Source: Saccharina japonica
Taxonomy: Eukaryota; Sar; Phaeophyceae; Laminariales; Laminariaceae
Direction: 5' to 3'
Length of the DNA stretch: 64,000 bases
Assembly (NCBI GenBank): GCA_008828725.1
Contig: MEHQ01001076.1
Location: 682,001-746,000 of the forward strand
The translations under genes and the position numbers were made by a program. Position 1 is the stretch's first letter, and each line of letters starts with the position of its first letter. Positions 35,891 through 50,000 of this stretch are shown here, piece after piece. The notes below the pieces were generated by a model. It was not told the origin of the DNA. It made no database searches and saw nothing but the letters and a program-made list of their open reading frames with translations.

Positions 35891-38269
35891 ATGACTACGC
35901 CAGATGGGAGAGCGGCTTTTAACGTCCTGCCACAAATGCGGTACGGGGAAACATTTTGTTTGTGATGTTATTTTAACCAACTATTTTATATCGAGGCACA
36001 AACTTGCTATTAAACTGACTGTTTCAAACCCTAGCATATCACGATGCATTTACCATATCATCGTCACTGTGTGCCTGTCGTGCGCCATGAAGCCATTGTC
36101 ATCACGTTCACCAGACGAAATTGTGACCTGTTTGAGTGCGGATTGTGTATTGGCGCTTTAAACTTGATGAGCCCAATGCAACCACGCACCCACATTGACT
36201 CAACAGACTCGATCAAGACAAGGAGGTGCTGTGGTAACTATAATGTCTAGCATGTATGGCACTGCTAGATATTAGGTCTTACGGTCCATCAGTGGAAGGC
36301 GATGTGTTGTCCATATTTCCTTTTCAAATGTTGTGAGATGTCTAAGACATGGCTGCACGATATCACTGCAACACCAGTGAAGACTTGTGACCGCCTCAAT
36401 CACAACACTTCGCGCGCCACCGCTGTGCATACGGCATGAACGAACAGTACCCATTTGAAAAGGGTCTAACCTCTATTCCAAAGTATCTTGAGGAAATCTA
36501 GACTTTTAGTCTTGTCGAAAGTGACGTTCCTCCTGAGTCGTAAAGTACCGGTAGAATAGTGCACAAAAACTCAAAGAGTCATAAGGTACTGGATGAATGG
36601 TACACAACAACTAGAAGTGTGTATCTTATTTTTGGTTCACCGCGACAAGTGCAATAGCACAAGCGCACAAACAATGTCGATAGGCAGCGGCTGATACGAT
36701 ATGTTTGTTACGGGTGTTTTGTCCGAAAATTTTCGTGTATGAGCCTACTGCGACCAACATAGGCCCGACAAGACCGGCGGCATGACCTGTTGTGTGGATG
36801 TAAGACTCAGGCGATACGATAGTGCAGCCAGTATCGTGACCACGATACACCGCATACAGCTAATAGAAGTTTGACGTTCAGGATATTAGCGTCGATGTTG
36901 GAGAGGTAGCGGTACAACTGCCGGGGCCCAAACATACATAGTATGTAGTACTGTCGAATGACCGTGTTCTCCTATAAGGTACTACAGTATCAATTGTTTC
37001 CAACGGTGTGATCTAAAGCGAGAATAGTGCTTCTACTAGCAACACGCACCTCGCGGTGGACCAAGAATCTCAACACGTACACATGTTGCGCAGTGTGAGC
37101 GATCCCAGGCATTTACACGCGGCACATTACAACCAACCCGTCGGCTAACTAGAAACCACAAGGCAATCCGGGGTGGGCCCTCAGACTTACTCGATGTTCT
37201 ATTTTTGTTCATGGTTGTCGGAAAACCTCTCGAAATGTTAGTTTCGCGTATTTACACAAGTGTATAAAGTTGATATGCCAGTAAAAGAGGCTGTCAGAAC
37301 TGTGGCTGCTCGATATTGCCGTCAAAAACAAGGTACCACGTTTGGATGAGGCCGACGCAAACCAGACGAGTTAAAAAAAAACAAGGTAGAGATCTAGTGT
37401 GCACGTCGGTGGTTTAGAGGGTATATTATGTCATCGAATATGAAGTCGCCATCGGCACATACTAGTCAGCTAAACGTTTCGGCAAATCAAACCCGGGTAT
37501 CGGACCAAACGTGCATACTCTCAGATTACCGATACACTTTCCTTCCCCCACATTAACGCTATATGTAAATTTTTGTGGGGACTACTGTGGGCGTGTACGA
37601 CGTTTCTCCGCCGCTGTACAACGGTTACACATCTTCCCTTCACCACCCACCGATCTTACCGTCGGAAAACAGTTTTTCTCGGGAACGAGCGTGTATACTA
37701 CAAGAAGGTTGGTCACAAATAATTGTACCAAATAGGCCAGCACCGTCGTCTGCACTATGTTAATGCAAGCATCACACGACAACCGGTATCGGGGCAAGTA
37801 TGATAATATGAGCGTTGTTCGCATCTTCCTGTTGTCGATGAAGCTGTTAACATTGTTTATTGAGCAAAATCAACGTCCCCCTAGATCGGTAGGTGATTTT
37901 TTGCCGAACGGTATGCTGATAAACTATCCCCAACAACCACACATATGTTTCGAGGAGTGGCACCATTGTGCTATTTGCATCTCAATACGCACAGGCCTCT
38001 GGCCAATTCTTAGCTAACAGCATAACAGAACTGGTGAGCAGTAGTGTCGGCGGAAACAATTGCGTAGGTGACGAGCACGGGGGTGGTTTCAACCTGGGAA
38101 AATACAAAATTAATGTGGTTGCTCCTCCGTCAGGCGTTCTGTATATATCTGAATTATGGCGCGAAACTCGCGCAGTCTATCGCAGAAAACACATTGTGAC
38201 GCGACGTGCCGTGAGTCACGACGATGCCAATGGTTGAGTCTTAACAGGTATTCAAAACAAACAAGATGT

Positions 38270-38780
38270 CGGTCCCGTTCCTCCGTGGCTACAGCTTCAA
38301 CTGTTCTGGCTTTATTGCTGTATGGTCCGACGTACTATAAGTAAGACGCCACGCACACCAGTATCGGTTCCACGAAAACTTTCCGGGTTGTCAAATCGAC
38401 GTCATATGTCCTTCCGTTCGTTGATTCCCTTATTCCCTACGATATAACGCCTGCTGCAGGATGATGTATTGACGTCGAGAGACCACGCCACCTTGAATCA
38501 CTCTTCAGCATATTCTCCTCCACCGACATCTTCGCGAACGGTGAGAAGGTTCAGAAACGAAAACAGTAGCTGGAACTGTACTGCCTGCCAGTACACCAAG
38601 TAGTTTAGTCGCAAATATACGAATGATACATACCTCCGGGGTTATTTCGTTCTAGGCATACAAGTATCAATACACATATTGTGCGTCCGGCAGTATAATA
38701 TGCTACAGTGGCTAAAGGTTAAACCAATGGAAGACGTACATACCAGTTGCTGGCGAACCGACTCGCGGCAGGTATCCAAT
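38270..38780 (+). repeat. Duplicated upstream segment (partner 7,040-7,530)
   Basis: See the partner: shared landmarks include AACGCCTGC, ACCACGCCAC and CCAGTTGCTGGCGAA in the same order and spacing. Confidence 0.68.
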
Positions 38781-39099
38781 GATACGGATGACTTTTTATA
38801 CGTTGTCTGGCATGTGAAGTAGGGTAGTGCATACGATATAGATGGACCCTAATGCAGAGGAATCATGTCGGTCTCTTTCCGATGTAGAGCTAGCTGCGTG
38901 GCCTAACATTGTACCTCAACTTTCAACGTGCTTGGTTACCGTTGCATTCTCGACGACAGTAGTAGAGCGGACTATAAGGCGTTTAGCATTCGATACCTCA
39001 TGCGGCATGGAAGCGTTCCTTCACCACAAAGAGCTCACACTTTGTTAGTTGTTCAATAAACTCAAGGTAAACTCCGCGCCCTGTCCTTCTTTTATCGCA

Positions 39100-42000
39100 C
39101 CTGACTAACAAATGCTCGCATCGACCGCTCTTCTGTATTTGATGCGTTATGTTTTATGCTCGCGCCTTGGTTTAACTTTGTCGGGCACTCGTCTCTCGGT
39201 TATGTTTGGAACGAATCAGTATAGGTGTCTAACAATGGCAATTTATTCGCCTATCCTCTCCGTGGGACACAGCAAAGGTTGCCATTGCCCTTTGAGAGGG
39301 ATCGCTACGTCGTCACACGTTCGTCAGAAAAACTCAACGACACCGTGTATTCCAGGGTTCCCGGCACTAACGAACTACAAGATGGTGATAATTCCACCGC
39401 CTGGAAAATATGATCCGTCAGAGAAACTTTGTTATACCGGGATTGTAGCTCACTACTGTATTCGCGAAAATGGTTGACCTACTTCATTTGCCAAACGAAT
39501 ACAATTAACTCTATCTCAGTCTCTAAACGTAGGCCAACCAGACTCAATCAATCAGTATGTTGGGTTTAGATCGATTGTGTTGCAGACAGCGTCAGTATTC
39601 ACCATGTTACCCCAATAGGTTTTGTTCTCTATTATTTTTGCAGACTGACCCTTGCTCAAAAGTTCCGACGATAATTAAACACGAGGTGCTTGGTTGCCAT
39701 GTGCTACGTCCCAGTTTTGTCCGACATTGACATGTCAATGTCTGCAAACGAGACAGTGTGTTCAACTAGGTACACCGCGACTGACATCGTCCACAACCCA
39801 TGTCTGACATGAGATGTGTACGATGTTTGCCGAAGTGTGTGAACAACATACAACAGTGGTTTACGATATACCCACATGCTGGAGGAATGCGTACCAGTTG
39901 CTAGCGAAACAGGCAGGGCCGGGTACGTTCGGTGAATGGTAGCGTCATGACCCACTATGCAAGATGGGCAGTCGGATGGCAAATCGCATACGATGTAACC
40001 CCGAACGCAAAATCTAGAAAACTAGTCGCGTAGAGCCGGACTCACACCTCACCCGCTAACGTGCGTACGGTTTTAATACATTCTTGACGGCGTTTGTAAA
40101 TCTATTTTGAACAACCTATACTATTTTGGCACAAAACGTTGCAAGCCTGAACGTAGTGTCACCTCAACGTACAAATATTGCAAGTGTGTAAGAACACACG
40201 CTACATACAGCGGCATGCTGACGTGGGCATGATTTAGAAGTTACCATAAATGAATGGCAACCCCACGCGGTGTGACATTGTTTATGAAGTTGATGGTTTA
40301 GGCGCGCTATAGTTACATGCTGCAGCCCACTCAATTCGTGATTGATTTGCTGGTCATTCAATTGAAAAATGCATGTCCAATGACGGCACTATCTACACGT
40401 ATTCTCTCATTCGGACACGGCAGCTGCTGGCATTGCCGTTTATGAGTCAACTCTAGGTCGTGGCATGCCTTCCTGAGGCACCTGATGCCAACCTAAATTT
40501 GCACTGGTCCATCGAAGCTTTCCACTACAAGATGGTATGCATCTCGCCACCTGCAATACAACAAGCTCCGATAAAAGATGAAGTGTCAAACAAGCCGTTA
40601 CACAAGTAAGTTCGCCGTTGGAGAGAAAGGTATAGCTTCGATATCGTCTGTTACGACCCAGTTTAGTCTGATCATATTTGTTCGAGTCTTACATAAGGCG
40701 GACAGAAGTATGTACCCAACACATATACGCAGCTTGTAGGCTCACCTGCATGCAAATCCCACAACTGACAAAGTAGTGGTACAGCGTTAAGCAAACAATG
40801 CGCTTTGCAGTATTGTTTTACGTACGAAACTAACGAAGGATATACACATTCGAGTGGGTGCCAACAGACGCGCGCCGTGTGTAAGTGTGTTGATGACCTG
40901 TGGTGCGAGATGAACAATAGGTTGTCATGGCGAAGTACATACGATTTACCTTCGACGCATGCTGCGATAGAGGTGCACCAGGATATTTCTGGGCTCCTAA
41001 GTTAAGGAACTCAATACCTCACCGAAAAATAGTTTTTTCCGTGAAAATACTAGTGCTACACGATCAACAATTCCATGAGTCTAGTATGAAAGAAACATAC
41101 CACACGAGGATGAAAATCCGACAAGTTTTAGTTAAGGAGCCCGATCCTTCGGAAACGGGTTCAGCCAAAAGGTGCTACCTCTATCGTATCACGCCTCCAG
41201 CAAGGTAATCTACGGGAAGCCTGGCGCCGTCTTTCCGGTGTAAAACTTCCTTCGAGAAATCTCCAGCATCCGATGGGCGCCGGTTCTCGTTAAATTCCTG
41301 GCGGTAGTTGTTTAGTCATGTACACTCCTGGCCCTCTCATACGAAAGTGCCCCACAAGAAACTCAGCTTAAACATTCCGGGGGAAATAAGAAAGTCGACA
41401 TATATCATACTGAAGTTAGTGTGGGACACACCCCTTTCTAAACCATAAAAGTCAGCCTAAGCCCGATTTCTAGTTTCTTATGAGCGGGCCGGTACTGTAC
41501 TGTACCGACGAACTACTTCCGAATCGGAGAAATGATATATTCGGACAGCGTGTAATTTCACTCCATATAATTAGCCTCCTATATATTTGTTGAGCTATAC
41601 ACCGTAACCTTTTGTGCGGGGTGTCATACCAAAAACACGAGAAAGAACACCCAAGAACGTTATGCATTTGATTAATTTTCTTGTGCGCGCACTCTTCTGG
41701 TTTTTGTTTGAGTCAACTCCATTGCTTTTGCCACAACTTCAGATTCACGCTTTGTCATAAGTGTACAACCACGGCCGTACGTACGCGTATCCTTTCCTTC
41801 GGACATAGGAATGGCTGCCATTGCCGGGTACGAGTCAGCTGTAGGTCGTCGCACGCTTGTCTGAAGTAACTGACGACACATATAGTTTGTCCTGGGCTAT
41901 GGCCACAGACAAAATACAAGACGACACATTTTCCACCGCCTGCAGAAGATGCTCCACTAGCGAAACTAATGTCAAAACTGATTATGAGGACAAAGTTTCC

Positions 42001-45000
42001 CAGCAAAAGAAAAACGGATAGAATGGCCATGTGCTACGACACAGTTTTGTCCGAAACTTGTTAAATCCAGTCCTTCTCAAGCTGAACAGTATATAATATG
42101 TACGACTACATTGAACACACAACATTTGACACAATACCACACCAGTCACACCCAACGTACAGCGTACATACCGCGCGTGAGGGTAAATGCGGTACTATTG
42201 TTCTACAGTCGTTTAGGTACCCAACAATGGAAGGCAATTTAATCCAGTTACTAGTGAACTACGGTGCTCTTGTTAACTCATGTGCGCATTGGTTTGGCTA
42301 AACGATGTGCGTGAACAACGTTGTTCCGATAAGATCAAGTGTATCCCTCATACTGGCAGGTGACTTTAGAGTAAGCCCGGTGCCGTCTGGCCGGTTTCAA
42401 GCTGTCAGCGTAGCTCCATGTATGACTTCAACGTCCAGCATGCCCTTGGTATAGATACGCTCTGGTCTGTAGAACCATGGAGGTGTCTACGACTAATGTT
42501 GTCGGCCTTGGATAGTTCAGGCATCGTGGCAGCGTCGCTTGAACATGCGCAGAGCACACCTTCGGAAACATAAACACTTCTATCAATAGTCGCATGTTCT
42601 GCGCGGTGGCATCCCCGCACGACCTACTCCATTTTTAATATATTTGTCTGTATACTCACGTTATGCACTTGCATTATGTAGCCCACTCAACTCACGTTTC
42701 CGCAGGTTTTTTCAAAATGAGATACATACAGTACAGACGTCCCACAAGGGCAATATGTGCGCGTACCCTCTCAACCGGAAACAGCAGTCGCTGCCATTGG
42801 GTCTCCTCTAGGTCGTCGCACGCTTGACAGGGAATCCTGACGACCCCATAAATATGCAACGAGCCACCGTAGCGAACAACTACAAATACAATTTAATATG
42901 TTTCAGGCCCTGGAAAAATAGATCCGATACAGATCGTATGCGAAATCGAGAGGATAGCATACCGCGTATAACAGGAAGAGGTCGGCATGCTTTGTTTGCT
43001 ACTATGTAGACTAATACAATTACCCCTAACGCCAACCCTATCCCTAGGTCAATCCGACACGATCAACCATATGCGTAGCGTCAGGCTCTATTAGTATTGT
43101 ACACATTGTGTGCGTCAATTACTTTCTTGTCCCCATTGTAAAGTTCTCCCGCAAACTATTTCCTTCAGGTAATATCTCGCCGTTCACGTAAACCGGACAG
43201 CGTGGTGTTTGGCTTTTTGCCTTCGCCCAGTGTTGTCCGATATTCATCAATCCAGGCCTGCCCAAGCGGGACAGCACTAAGTGCCACTACACAAACACGA
43301 GAGACGGCACGCGCTCATAACCGTCACACACCTTTAACAGCTGATGATGATCGTTTTGTTTTCGTGTTTGCCAAAGTGCGTTTAAAATGAAACCACTGTT
43401 GTTGTGATCAACACACGCACCGAACGCAAGATATCCACACTAAATGCTGACGAACCGCGGCCCGCCGTGTGTTGGATGTACACAGAAGTGAGAGCATCCG
43501 TTGTTGTGCGAGCGGCGTCCATGACGCATATCATACCTTGAACACAATGCCCGGGATACGTCTTTCAGCGTCAAACATATGCCAGTCGTCGATACGTTCT
43601 TGCCGTCAGTCATAAAAGCTAACAAGGACGAACCACTCCGGCATCAGATATACCAGACATGGCGATAGCGCTACGTCGACACACACATTCGTCACAAGTT
43701 GAAACAATACTACGCTACAAAAGGTAAACTGACTTGCGGCGTATTGCACCTGCCAATCGAATATCGTCACCCGTCTGTGCTGCTGTTTATTGTATAGTAC
43801 CCCTCCATGATCGTCTGTCTGTTTTTTGTGTTGTAGTGCACTGCTGTGACCCTTAGTTTCTTATTCAATATAATTGAGCTTTTAAATACAGGTACTATTA
43901 ATACATAAATACCTCCGGCAATACGTATCATATGCGTATCCTTTGCTTCAGACGTGGGACGTCGCATGCTTGTCTGCAATACTTCAAAATACGTTAACGT
44001 TAGTTTACCTGGGCCACCGAGACAGACATGATACAAGATAACCTGAAATTGACTGCCTGCGAAAGATGCTCCGCTTGAACTTACTGTTGATACAAGTGGC
44101 CCTTGCGTCACAAAGTCCCGCCGTACGAGTAAAATGTTATTCCTATTTATTAGATATATTATACGTACGACGTATATATTCATATGTGTGCTACGTATAT
44201 ATGTTCCAGGTATTGTTGGTAAGCAACTGTCAGCATTTGCTTTTTGTTGCTTAAGTATGCTTTTTTATGCTATTAATACTAATAATACCCGAAGCAAAAC
44301 AGCCGTGTTTATTTGCCATTTTGATCTGTATTGTTTTTCGTATGGTATAATAAACGTCATACAAATACTTTGCAAATATTTTAGCAAGCCCGTTTTCCAT
44401 TTTCAAATACTTACAAAATAAGTGTATGCATTTTAGTGTGAAAAATCATCGTATGGGTTTTAGTTTGGCCTATACTAAAATTATCTTTAATAAATTAGAT
44501 ATGGGTTACAGTATGTACAATGTACGCCATTAAAGCCATATAAGCACCTAATAATATCTTTCTTGAGCAAAGCATTTAACACAGAAACCCAACAAGCAAA
44601 GCAAACATTTTTTGGGTTGCTTACTAACACTATTAATAGTGCTAGGTTTTTTTTACATTGTTTAATTCAGCCCTGCTAAAGCCAGGCAGTGTGTACAGCT
44701 GCGCCAACCGCGGCAAGCACACTTTTGCGACGGTCGCACACATTTCGTACGGTTTCCATGGCATATGATGTATACCAAAGTGTGTGAACAATGTATGTTC
44801 TGAATATTGCATGCATAGAGGCATTGGTGGATAACAATAATTAATAATGCATTGCCAGGTTAGCTAACGTCGATTATTAATTTGACAAAGAGGGACGGGA
44901 TAGAGGACACGAGGAAAAGACGTCGAAACAAGTATAGCCTTGAACTAGACCATTAGTGTGGGTTCACCGTTTGTCAGCAAAAGAGAGACACAGGGGTAGC

Positions 45001-46690
45001 TGTCGATATAACTGTTTAATTAACGACTTGAGCTTGTGTGAATCATTCAACTGTGGCACAAGATGGACACGATACACAACAACTTTGTTTGGTATATGTA
45101 TGGAACGAATGCGCGGTGTATATAACAATTGATGGCTAATCGTGGTCCTCCGGGCTATCGTATATCGTAGACACAGTAGCACGCAAGGACTGTATGAGTA
45201 CCTGCCATGATATAAACATATGGCGGCCATAAAAGGGATAACAACAAGTGGATTAAAGGGTGGGCATAGGGATTTATGTAGCAGGTATACGTACTAATAT
45301 ACAAATATATTACGTAGTTTGTTGTGGGCAGCAGTACGTTGCGTAAACAGTAAGGCTGTTTCTTAGGAAAGTTCGACTTGTTTCAGTTCGTATTGTTTTT
45401 TTCAGCCCATTATTGATGTTTTTGACCGGGAACGCGGGCTAATCGGCCGTGAGTTTCTCAGGATGAGTGCGCCCAACATCTCAGAGGTATCCAACGCAAA
45501 AACCCGCTTCTCCATCGAAGCATTTTAAAGTTCTTTAGGTATGTGGCATTTCGAATAATATCCAACTAATAACATTCCAGAAGCACAAACTATTCAAAAT
45601 TTCCGCAATTTCTGACTGACAAGTACCGTCAAATTGTATTTGATGTCTATTGTTCGACTGAAACAAATCGAATTTCCCTAAGAAACAGCCTAATGATTGG
45701 GGAGATGGCGACACAAAAAAACAATTCAATACTTCAACTATCAGTAGTGTGCACTCATAAGTTTTGATAAAGCTAGTGTGTATTGCAGTAACATATTTTT
45801 ACACAAGAGGCTAAAAAAACAAAAAATCAGCTTCGAGAGACTCGTTACAATTAATTCAAACTATTTCAAGGAAAAAATTAGGTTTCTCCTTTAAAATACA
45901 GAATATATTGATTTTCCGTTGTGGGAGATGCACCGTGAGCTCGCGCGGCGAGCCCATACGATTTAGAGTACCTGGAACCCGATCCAAAGGGAAGCTTCGC
46001 GTGGTCTTGCCGTTCTTAACCTGTCTGCGCAGCCTGATACTGGAACGTCAACACCCAAAGTATGTTTTCGTATCGACACCTTTTTCACTATGGTCGGTCG
46101 TATTACAGATTGCTGTCTACGACGTTACAACTTTTTGTATTGCGGACTTTACGACTGCTGGAAACGTAATCACAGCGCATGGCGGTCGCCAGTTTGCAAA
46201 CATTTTATCTACACACGTTGAAACTTGCTGTGCGTCGCATCGAAATTGACAATTAAATAGCAACACCGCGACGCTGTGCGTTTTTTGCATTTATGGGTTT
46301 GCACGCGCGAGAGTTTCGTGGTTTATCCCTCTCAACTCATGTTTCCGCACCATTTTTTGTATGCGCTATGGGTGTCCAGGAAGGGCAATGGGTACTCGTA
46401 TACTCCAAGTGGGACACCGCAGCCGCTGTCGTTGTCGTTTGGCAGTCTGGTCTATTTTGTGGCGTGCTCGTCTAAAATACCTGAGGATAGTATGTATTCG
46501 CCCTTCGTCGTAACGTAAACCGATTAAATCGCACCTGCATCCCATTGCCTACAAAAGAGGCTCCACTAGAAAAATAGGGCATGTCAAATGTAAAGCGGGC
46601 TCTTCGCCAAAATGTTCCACCGTTCTACTCAGAAGGATACCCTGTTGAGGTTGTTACAGCCCAGTTTCGTCCGATGTTTTCGATAATGAT
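39100..46690 (-). repeat. Array of six decayed modules with a shared minus-strand peptide motif
   Basis: Six diverged copies lie near 39.2-39.5, 40.35-40.7, 41.7-42.06, 42.7-42.96, 43.9-44.13 and 46.3-46.67 kb. On the minus strand several keep a common pattern: YFRQACDDLQL then CPKERIRV (near 41.82 kb), LRKACHDLELTHKRQ then CPNERIRV (near 40.4 kb), CQACDDLEETQWQ then VERVRAH (near 42.8 kb), and YFRRARHKIDQTAKRQ then IRVPIAL (near 46.4 kb). Most copies also have CCCAGTTTTGTCCGA-like sequence a few hundred bases to their right. None forms a full gene now. It may be a dead tandem gene or exon family, or an unknown element that spread locally. Family not recognised. Confidence 0.5.
40954..41197. 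mobile_element. Small TIR element, copy D
   Basis: Left end GACGCATGCTGCGATAGAGG and right end CTACCTCTATCGTATCACGC are an inverted pair. It aligns along its full length with copy A (shared inner CCTCACCGAAAAA and AAGGAGCC). It lies inside the decayed module array. No clear target duplication. Confidence 0.8.
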
Positions 46691-46933
46691 GCATGGCCGA
46701 GATGGACGGTACTTGCAACTATACCCATAGAAACACCTCATTCGGCACTCTTTTAAAATGTATTTACAGAAACCTCCCAAATGTAACATACATCTCAGCA
46801 CGTGTGACAAATCTACCTCAATATGTATCGCGTTCTAACGTTGTCGATTGTTTTTAATCTGCTCTGCGCTCTATTTCGCCCCCACCGAACAGGCGCTTGA
46901 AGAAATTCCACCGAGACGCACGGAGCATACAAC

Positions 46934-47012
46934 ATGGTGCGACTGGTTCCCGTCATCGCGGCGTTGGTGACCCTGAGAGTCACAGCGAGTACAGCCCAAC
47001 TGTTCCCCGAAT
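46934..47012 (+). CDS. Gene B exon 1: signal peptide
   Basis: 79 nt ending GAAT|GTGAGA (phase 1), encoding MVRLVPVIAALVTLRVTAST and more. Same length and donor phase as gene A exon 1; residues align without gaps. The hydrophobic core is typical of a secretory signal. Confidence 0.82.
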
Positions 47013-50000
47013 GTGAGAGGGCGCACACGTATATGTATATCGAGGGAAGCAGGGTAATGTATTTGTCGTGCAGTCATGGATAGTACCGTGCTTATGATGC
47101 CGAGATGGCATGATGTTGCAACATCATCTGTAGCGAAAGACCTAACGTTTGTTTGGGTCGCGCAATGTTTGCCTGTGTCTAGATTTGTAGTCTCGGGACA
47201 CCAACTAGGGTCTTGGGTGTGTCGAGTCGAACATGTCCCGTCAGTTGGTGTAAGACTGCACGGCAGACTTGTCGTCCAACATTTATCGTACACAAAAACA
47301 ATGATAGGTAGGAACTTATAGTGTGTCCAGCTATTCGTGGACGACTGGCAGATGCACTGCTAAGTGCGTTCGACATATCGATAACAAGATGAGTTTGAAG
47401 GCGAACTGTATCTAGTATTCGATCAAGCATGTTGAACAACAAACGACTAACCACCGACAGATCCGCTGTGGGTTGAAATATTCTTCAACGATGGCATTGC
47501 CGTGATGACAGCGTCAAATTGTGACATGTTTGCATACTTACAAATCGCCGTCGTACCTTCTATGTTGCACCAGCCGAGGGAAATGACGAGCTGGGTCTCC
47601 GCGGGAGGCGCACTACTACGAAGGTATGAGGAAGAAAGGTCTCCACTACATTTAGTTACCGTTGGGGCCTGCTTAACGACCTGTCTAATATGCCCACCAT
47701 ACAACTATGTGTCCTACGCAATGGACATAGTCAAACGGCCAAGAATGGCTTGATCGGCTAGAGGGATGTCGAGGATAAACAATCCATGGACAAAGCGTGT
47801 CTCTTGTCGCGTTTGTACGTTGTTTCAGGTGGGATTTATCCTGCGTATCGTAGTTGGCTGGGTACGTTCGTGTACGTAAGGAAACGCGCAATACTGCTGA
47901 CACACGACACTGCTTTGAATTGGCTTGAGTGCTGACCAAACCCTGGGGGTAAACCGTAAATAGTTGACGATGAAAGCAGCCACTGACCTTCATTTGTTGC
48001 TGCACTCCTTGCCCACGGCAGTGGGTCTACTGTGACTCCTTCAAGTGCCCTTGGGGTTACACTTCGATCGACAAGCCGTACGACGTCAAGTGTTACCGTG
48101 GCAAGTGCGACAAATCCAAGTGCTGCGACAGAGTCTGCTCCGATTACGACTGCCCCAAGTACTACGAGCTAGTGGACCACGCCGACACCACTGTGTGCAA
48201 GGACAACAAATGCTCCGACGACCAGTGCTGCACAAAGGGTGAGACGAAACGAAGGCGGTACGCTCAAAATCTATACATACGATATATGTACAAACGACAA
48301 CTCAGTTCACCACCGGCAGGGCATTGCCGATATGCGATGGTAGACGTTGTACGTGTTCTCCATAAGATTAAGCACTGATGCAGGTTGTCAACTGAGGATA
48401 TTGCTGGACGCGGTTGTAAATTGTTCAACATTTCTTTGATAGGTATCGAACCCATAAATGTTTGAATAAGATGGGGCTTTGAACCTCCTCGAATGAGGAG
48501 CTTCAGAAACAATAGGGAGCTACATTGTAGCCCTGGTCCCATGCGATGAACGACCGTCAGGGTGCAGTTGTGAAAGTTGCATCTGGTATGTCCAAGCCCG
48601 GTCAATTATATCAGCCTATAACCCTGATGGGGGGCATGCAATGCGTCTAATGCGAACTAACAGTTTGCGTGTCGCTGCGGCTATCGATTTTGGTAATAAA
48701 CCTCAGATACGGTGTACTGTGACTCCTTCAAGTGCTCTTACGGGTACACCTTGATCCACAAGGCAGACCACGTGGAGTGCGAGTGGGGCAAGTGCAGCGA
48801 TTCCCAATGCTGCGAGAAGGTCTGCTCGAGCTTCGACTGTCCCAAGACGCACTCTCCGATCGAAGACTCCGACACCACAGTCTGCAAGGACTCGAAGTGC
48901 ACCAAACGCCAGTGCTGCGAGAAGGGTGAGACTCATCCCACTTGTGCTTCACAGGAGTGAAATGCGTACCGTGTACAACGGCAGTTTAAAATATATACTT
49001 TCATATACGGGATGTATCTGTCAGTTGTATTGAATACACGATGTTGTAAAGTCTAACATAAAGGTACGGAAGGCCCAGCGCCATGTTAGCAAATATCCAG
49101 TGACGTTGTGAGTGAAGGGTATCATTTACACGAAAACCACTGAGAAAAAGCTTAGCCGGCGTATTCAAAACCAGAAAGCAAAACACCTACCACATTAGAT
49201 GGAACGATTGTCGACTGTGTGCTGAATACGGACAACACATCGATCCCTATATATCTGTTTCGAACAAACATAGTCGCAAAGGAAAGGCGTAGGTCATGCA
49301 GTTCAGACGTTGTACGCCCCACCAGCCAACCAACAAAGAGCAGCGCCCGCATCGTAGAGTAGTCGGCCAACAAGAGAGATGCATAGCTTCGAGCTTGCAT
49401 AGCTCAAGCGGTAGAGCTCAAATCGAGTAACGGGTGCTTGTGGAATGTCAACCATATGTGCAGGCGTTCCACCAATGTTGCAAAATGAAAACGAAGTTGA
49501 ATCGATGTGGCGGTATTGTTTACACCATCATTACGTTATGGGAACCGTGCTCCCCACTTTAGGAGTTCGTAATAGACCAGTGTTGGGCCGATGAGGGTAA
49601 GCCCGGGCATGTTCGGATGACACGACCTCCGCTTTTTTTCTTCTATACATGTATGCCTGTCGGCATCGTCAGCGTGCCGCATGCGTTCGTTACTTGTTCA
49701 AACTCAATTTTTACTGAAATATACCAGGTATTCCAAGACGCAGATCGACCAAAGCGTGTCACACAAATAAACACCTAGCATCCACGCTCAGGGTATGAAG
49801 TTGTTGAGATGCCATCTCCGTCCCAGGAAGAGTAACAATAGTGACATGAACCACCCGTCAGGCGTACCGGTGTGTCATGTCAGAGATTTGGTGCTAGGTA
49901 GTGGCGCGTGGGTTGCAAGGGCCAGGCTTGCACGGTCTGAACTCGCACTGACTGACGGGGCTTGTCAGCCTAGCAGCGACCCTTATGATATGATTCGTGA

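Larger units (their letters stand above)
33511..38269. other. No supported gene
   Basis: Holds the foldback at 35,389-35,477 and the tandem repeat at 35,812-35,890. No open frame shows a motif, paralog or splice pair. Confidence 0.45.

Noticed and set aside
47502-47753. Longer open frame overlapping gene B exon 2 in another register
   Set aside because: It would break the phase chain to the repeat exon at 48,022 and is not conserved in gene A, whereas the GLRGRRTT register is.
49389-49440. A-box-like TAGCTCAAGCGGTAGAGC suggesting a tRNA
   Set aside because: Only a D-arm forms; no B box, anticodon arm or acceptor pairing.
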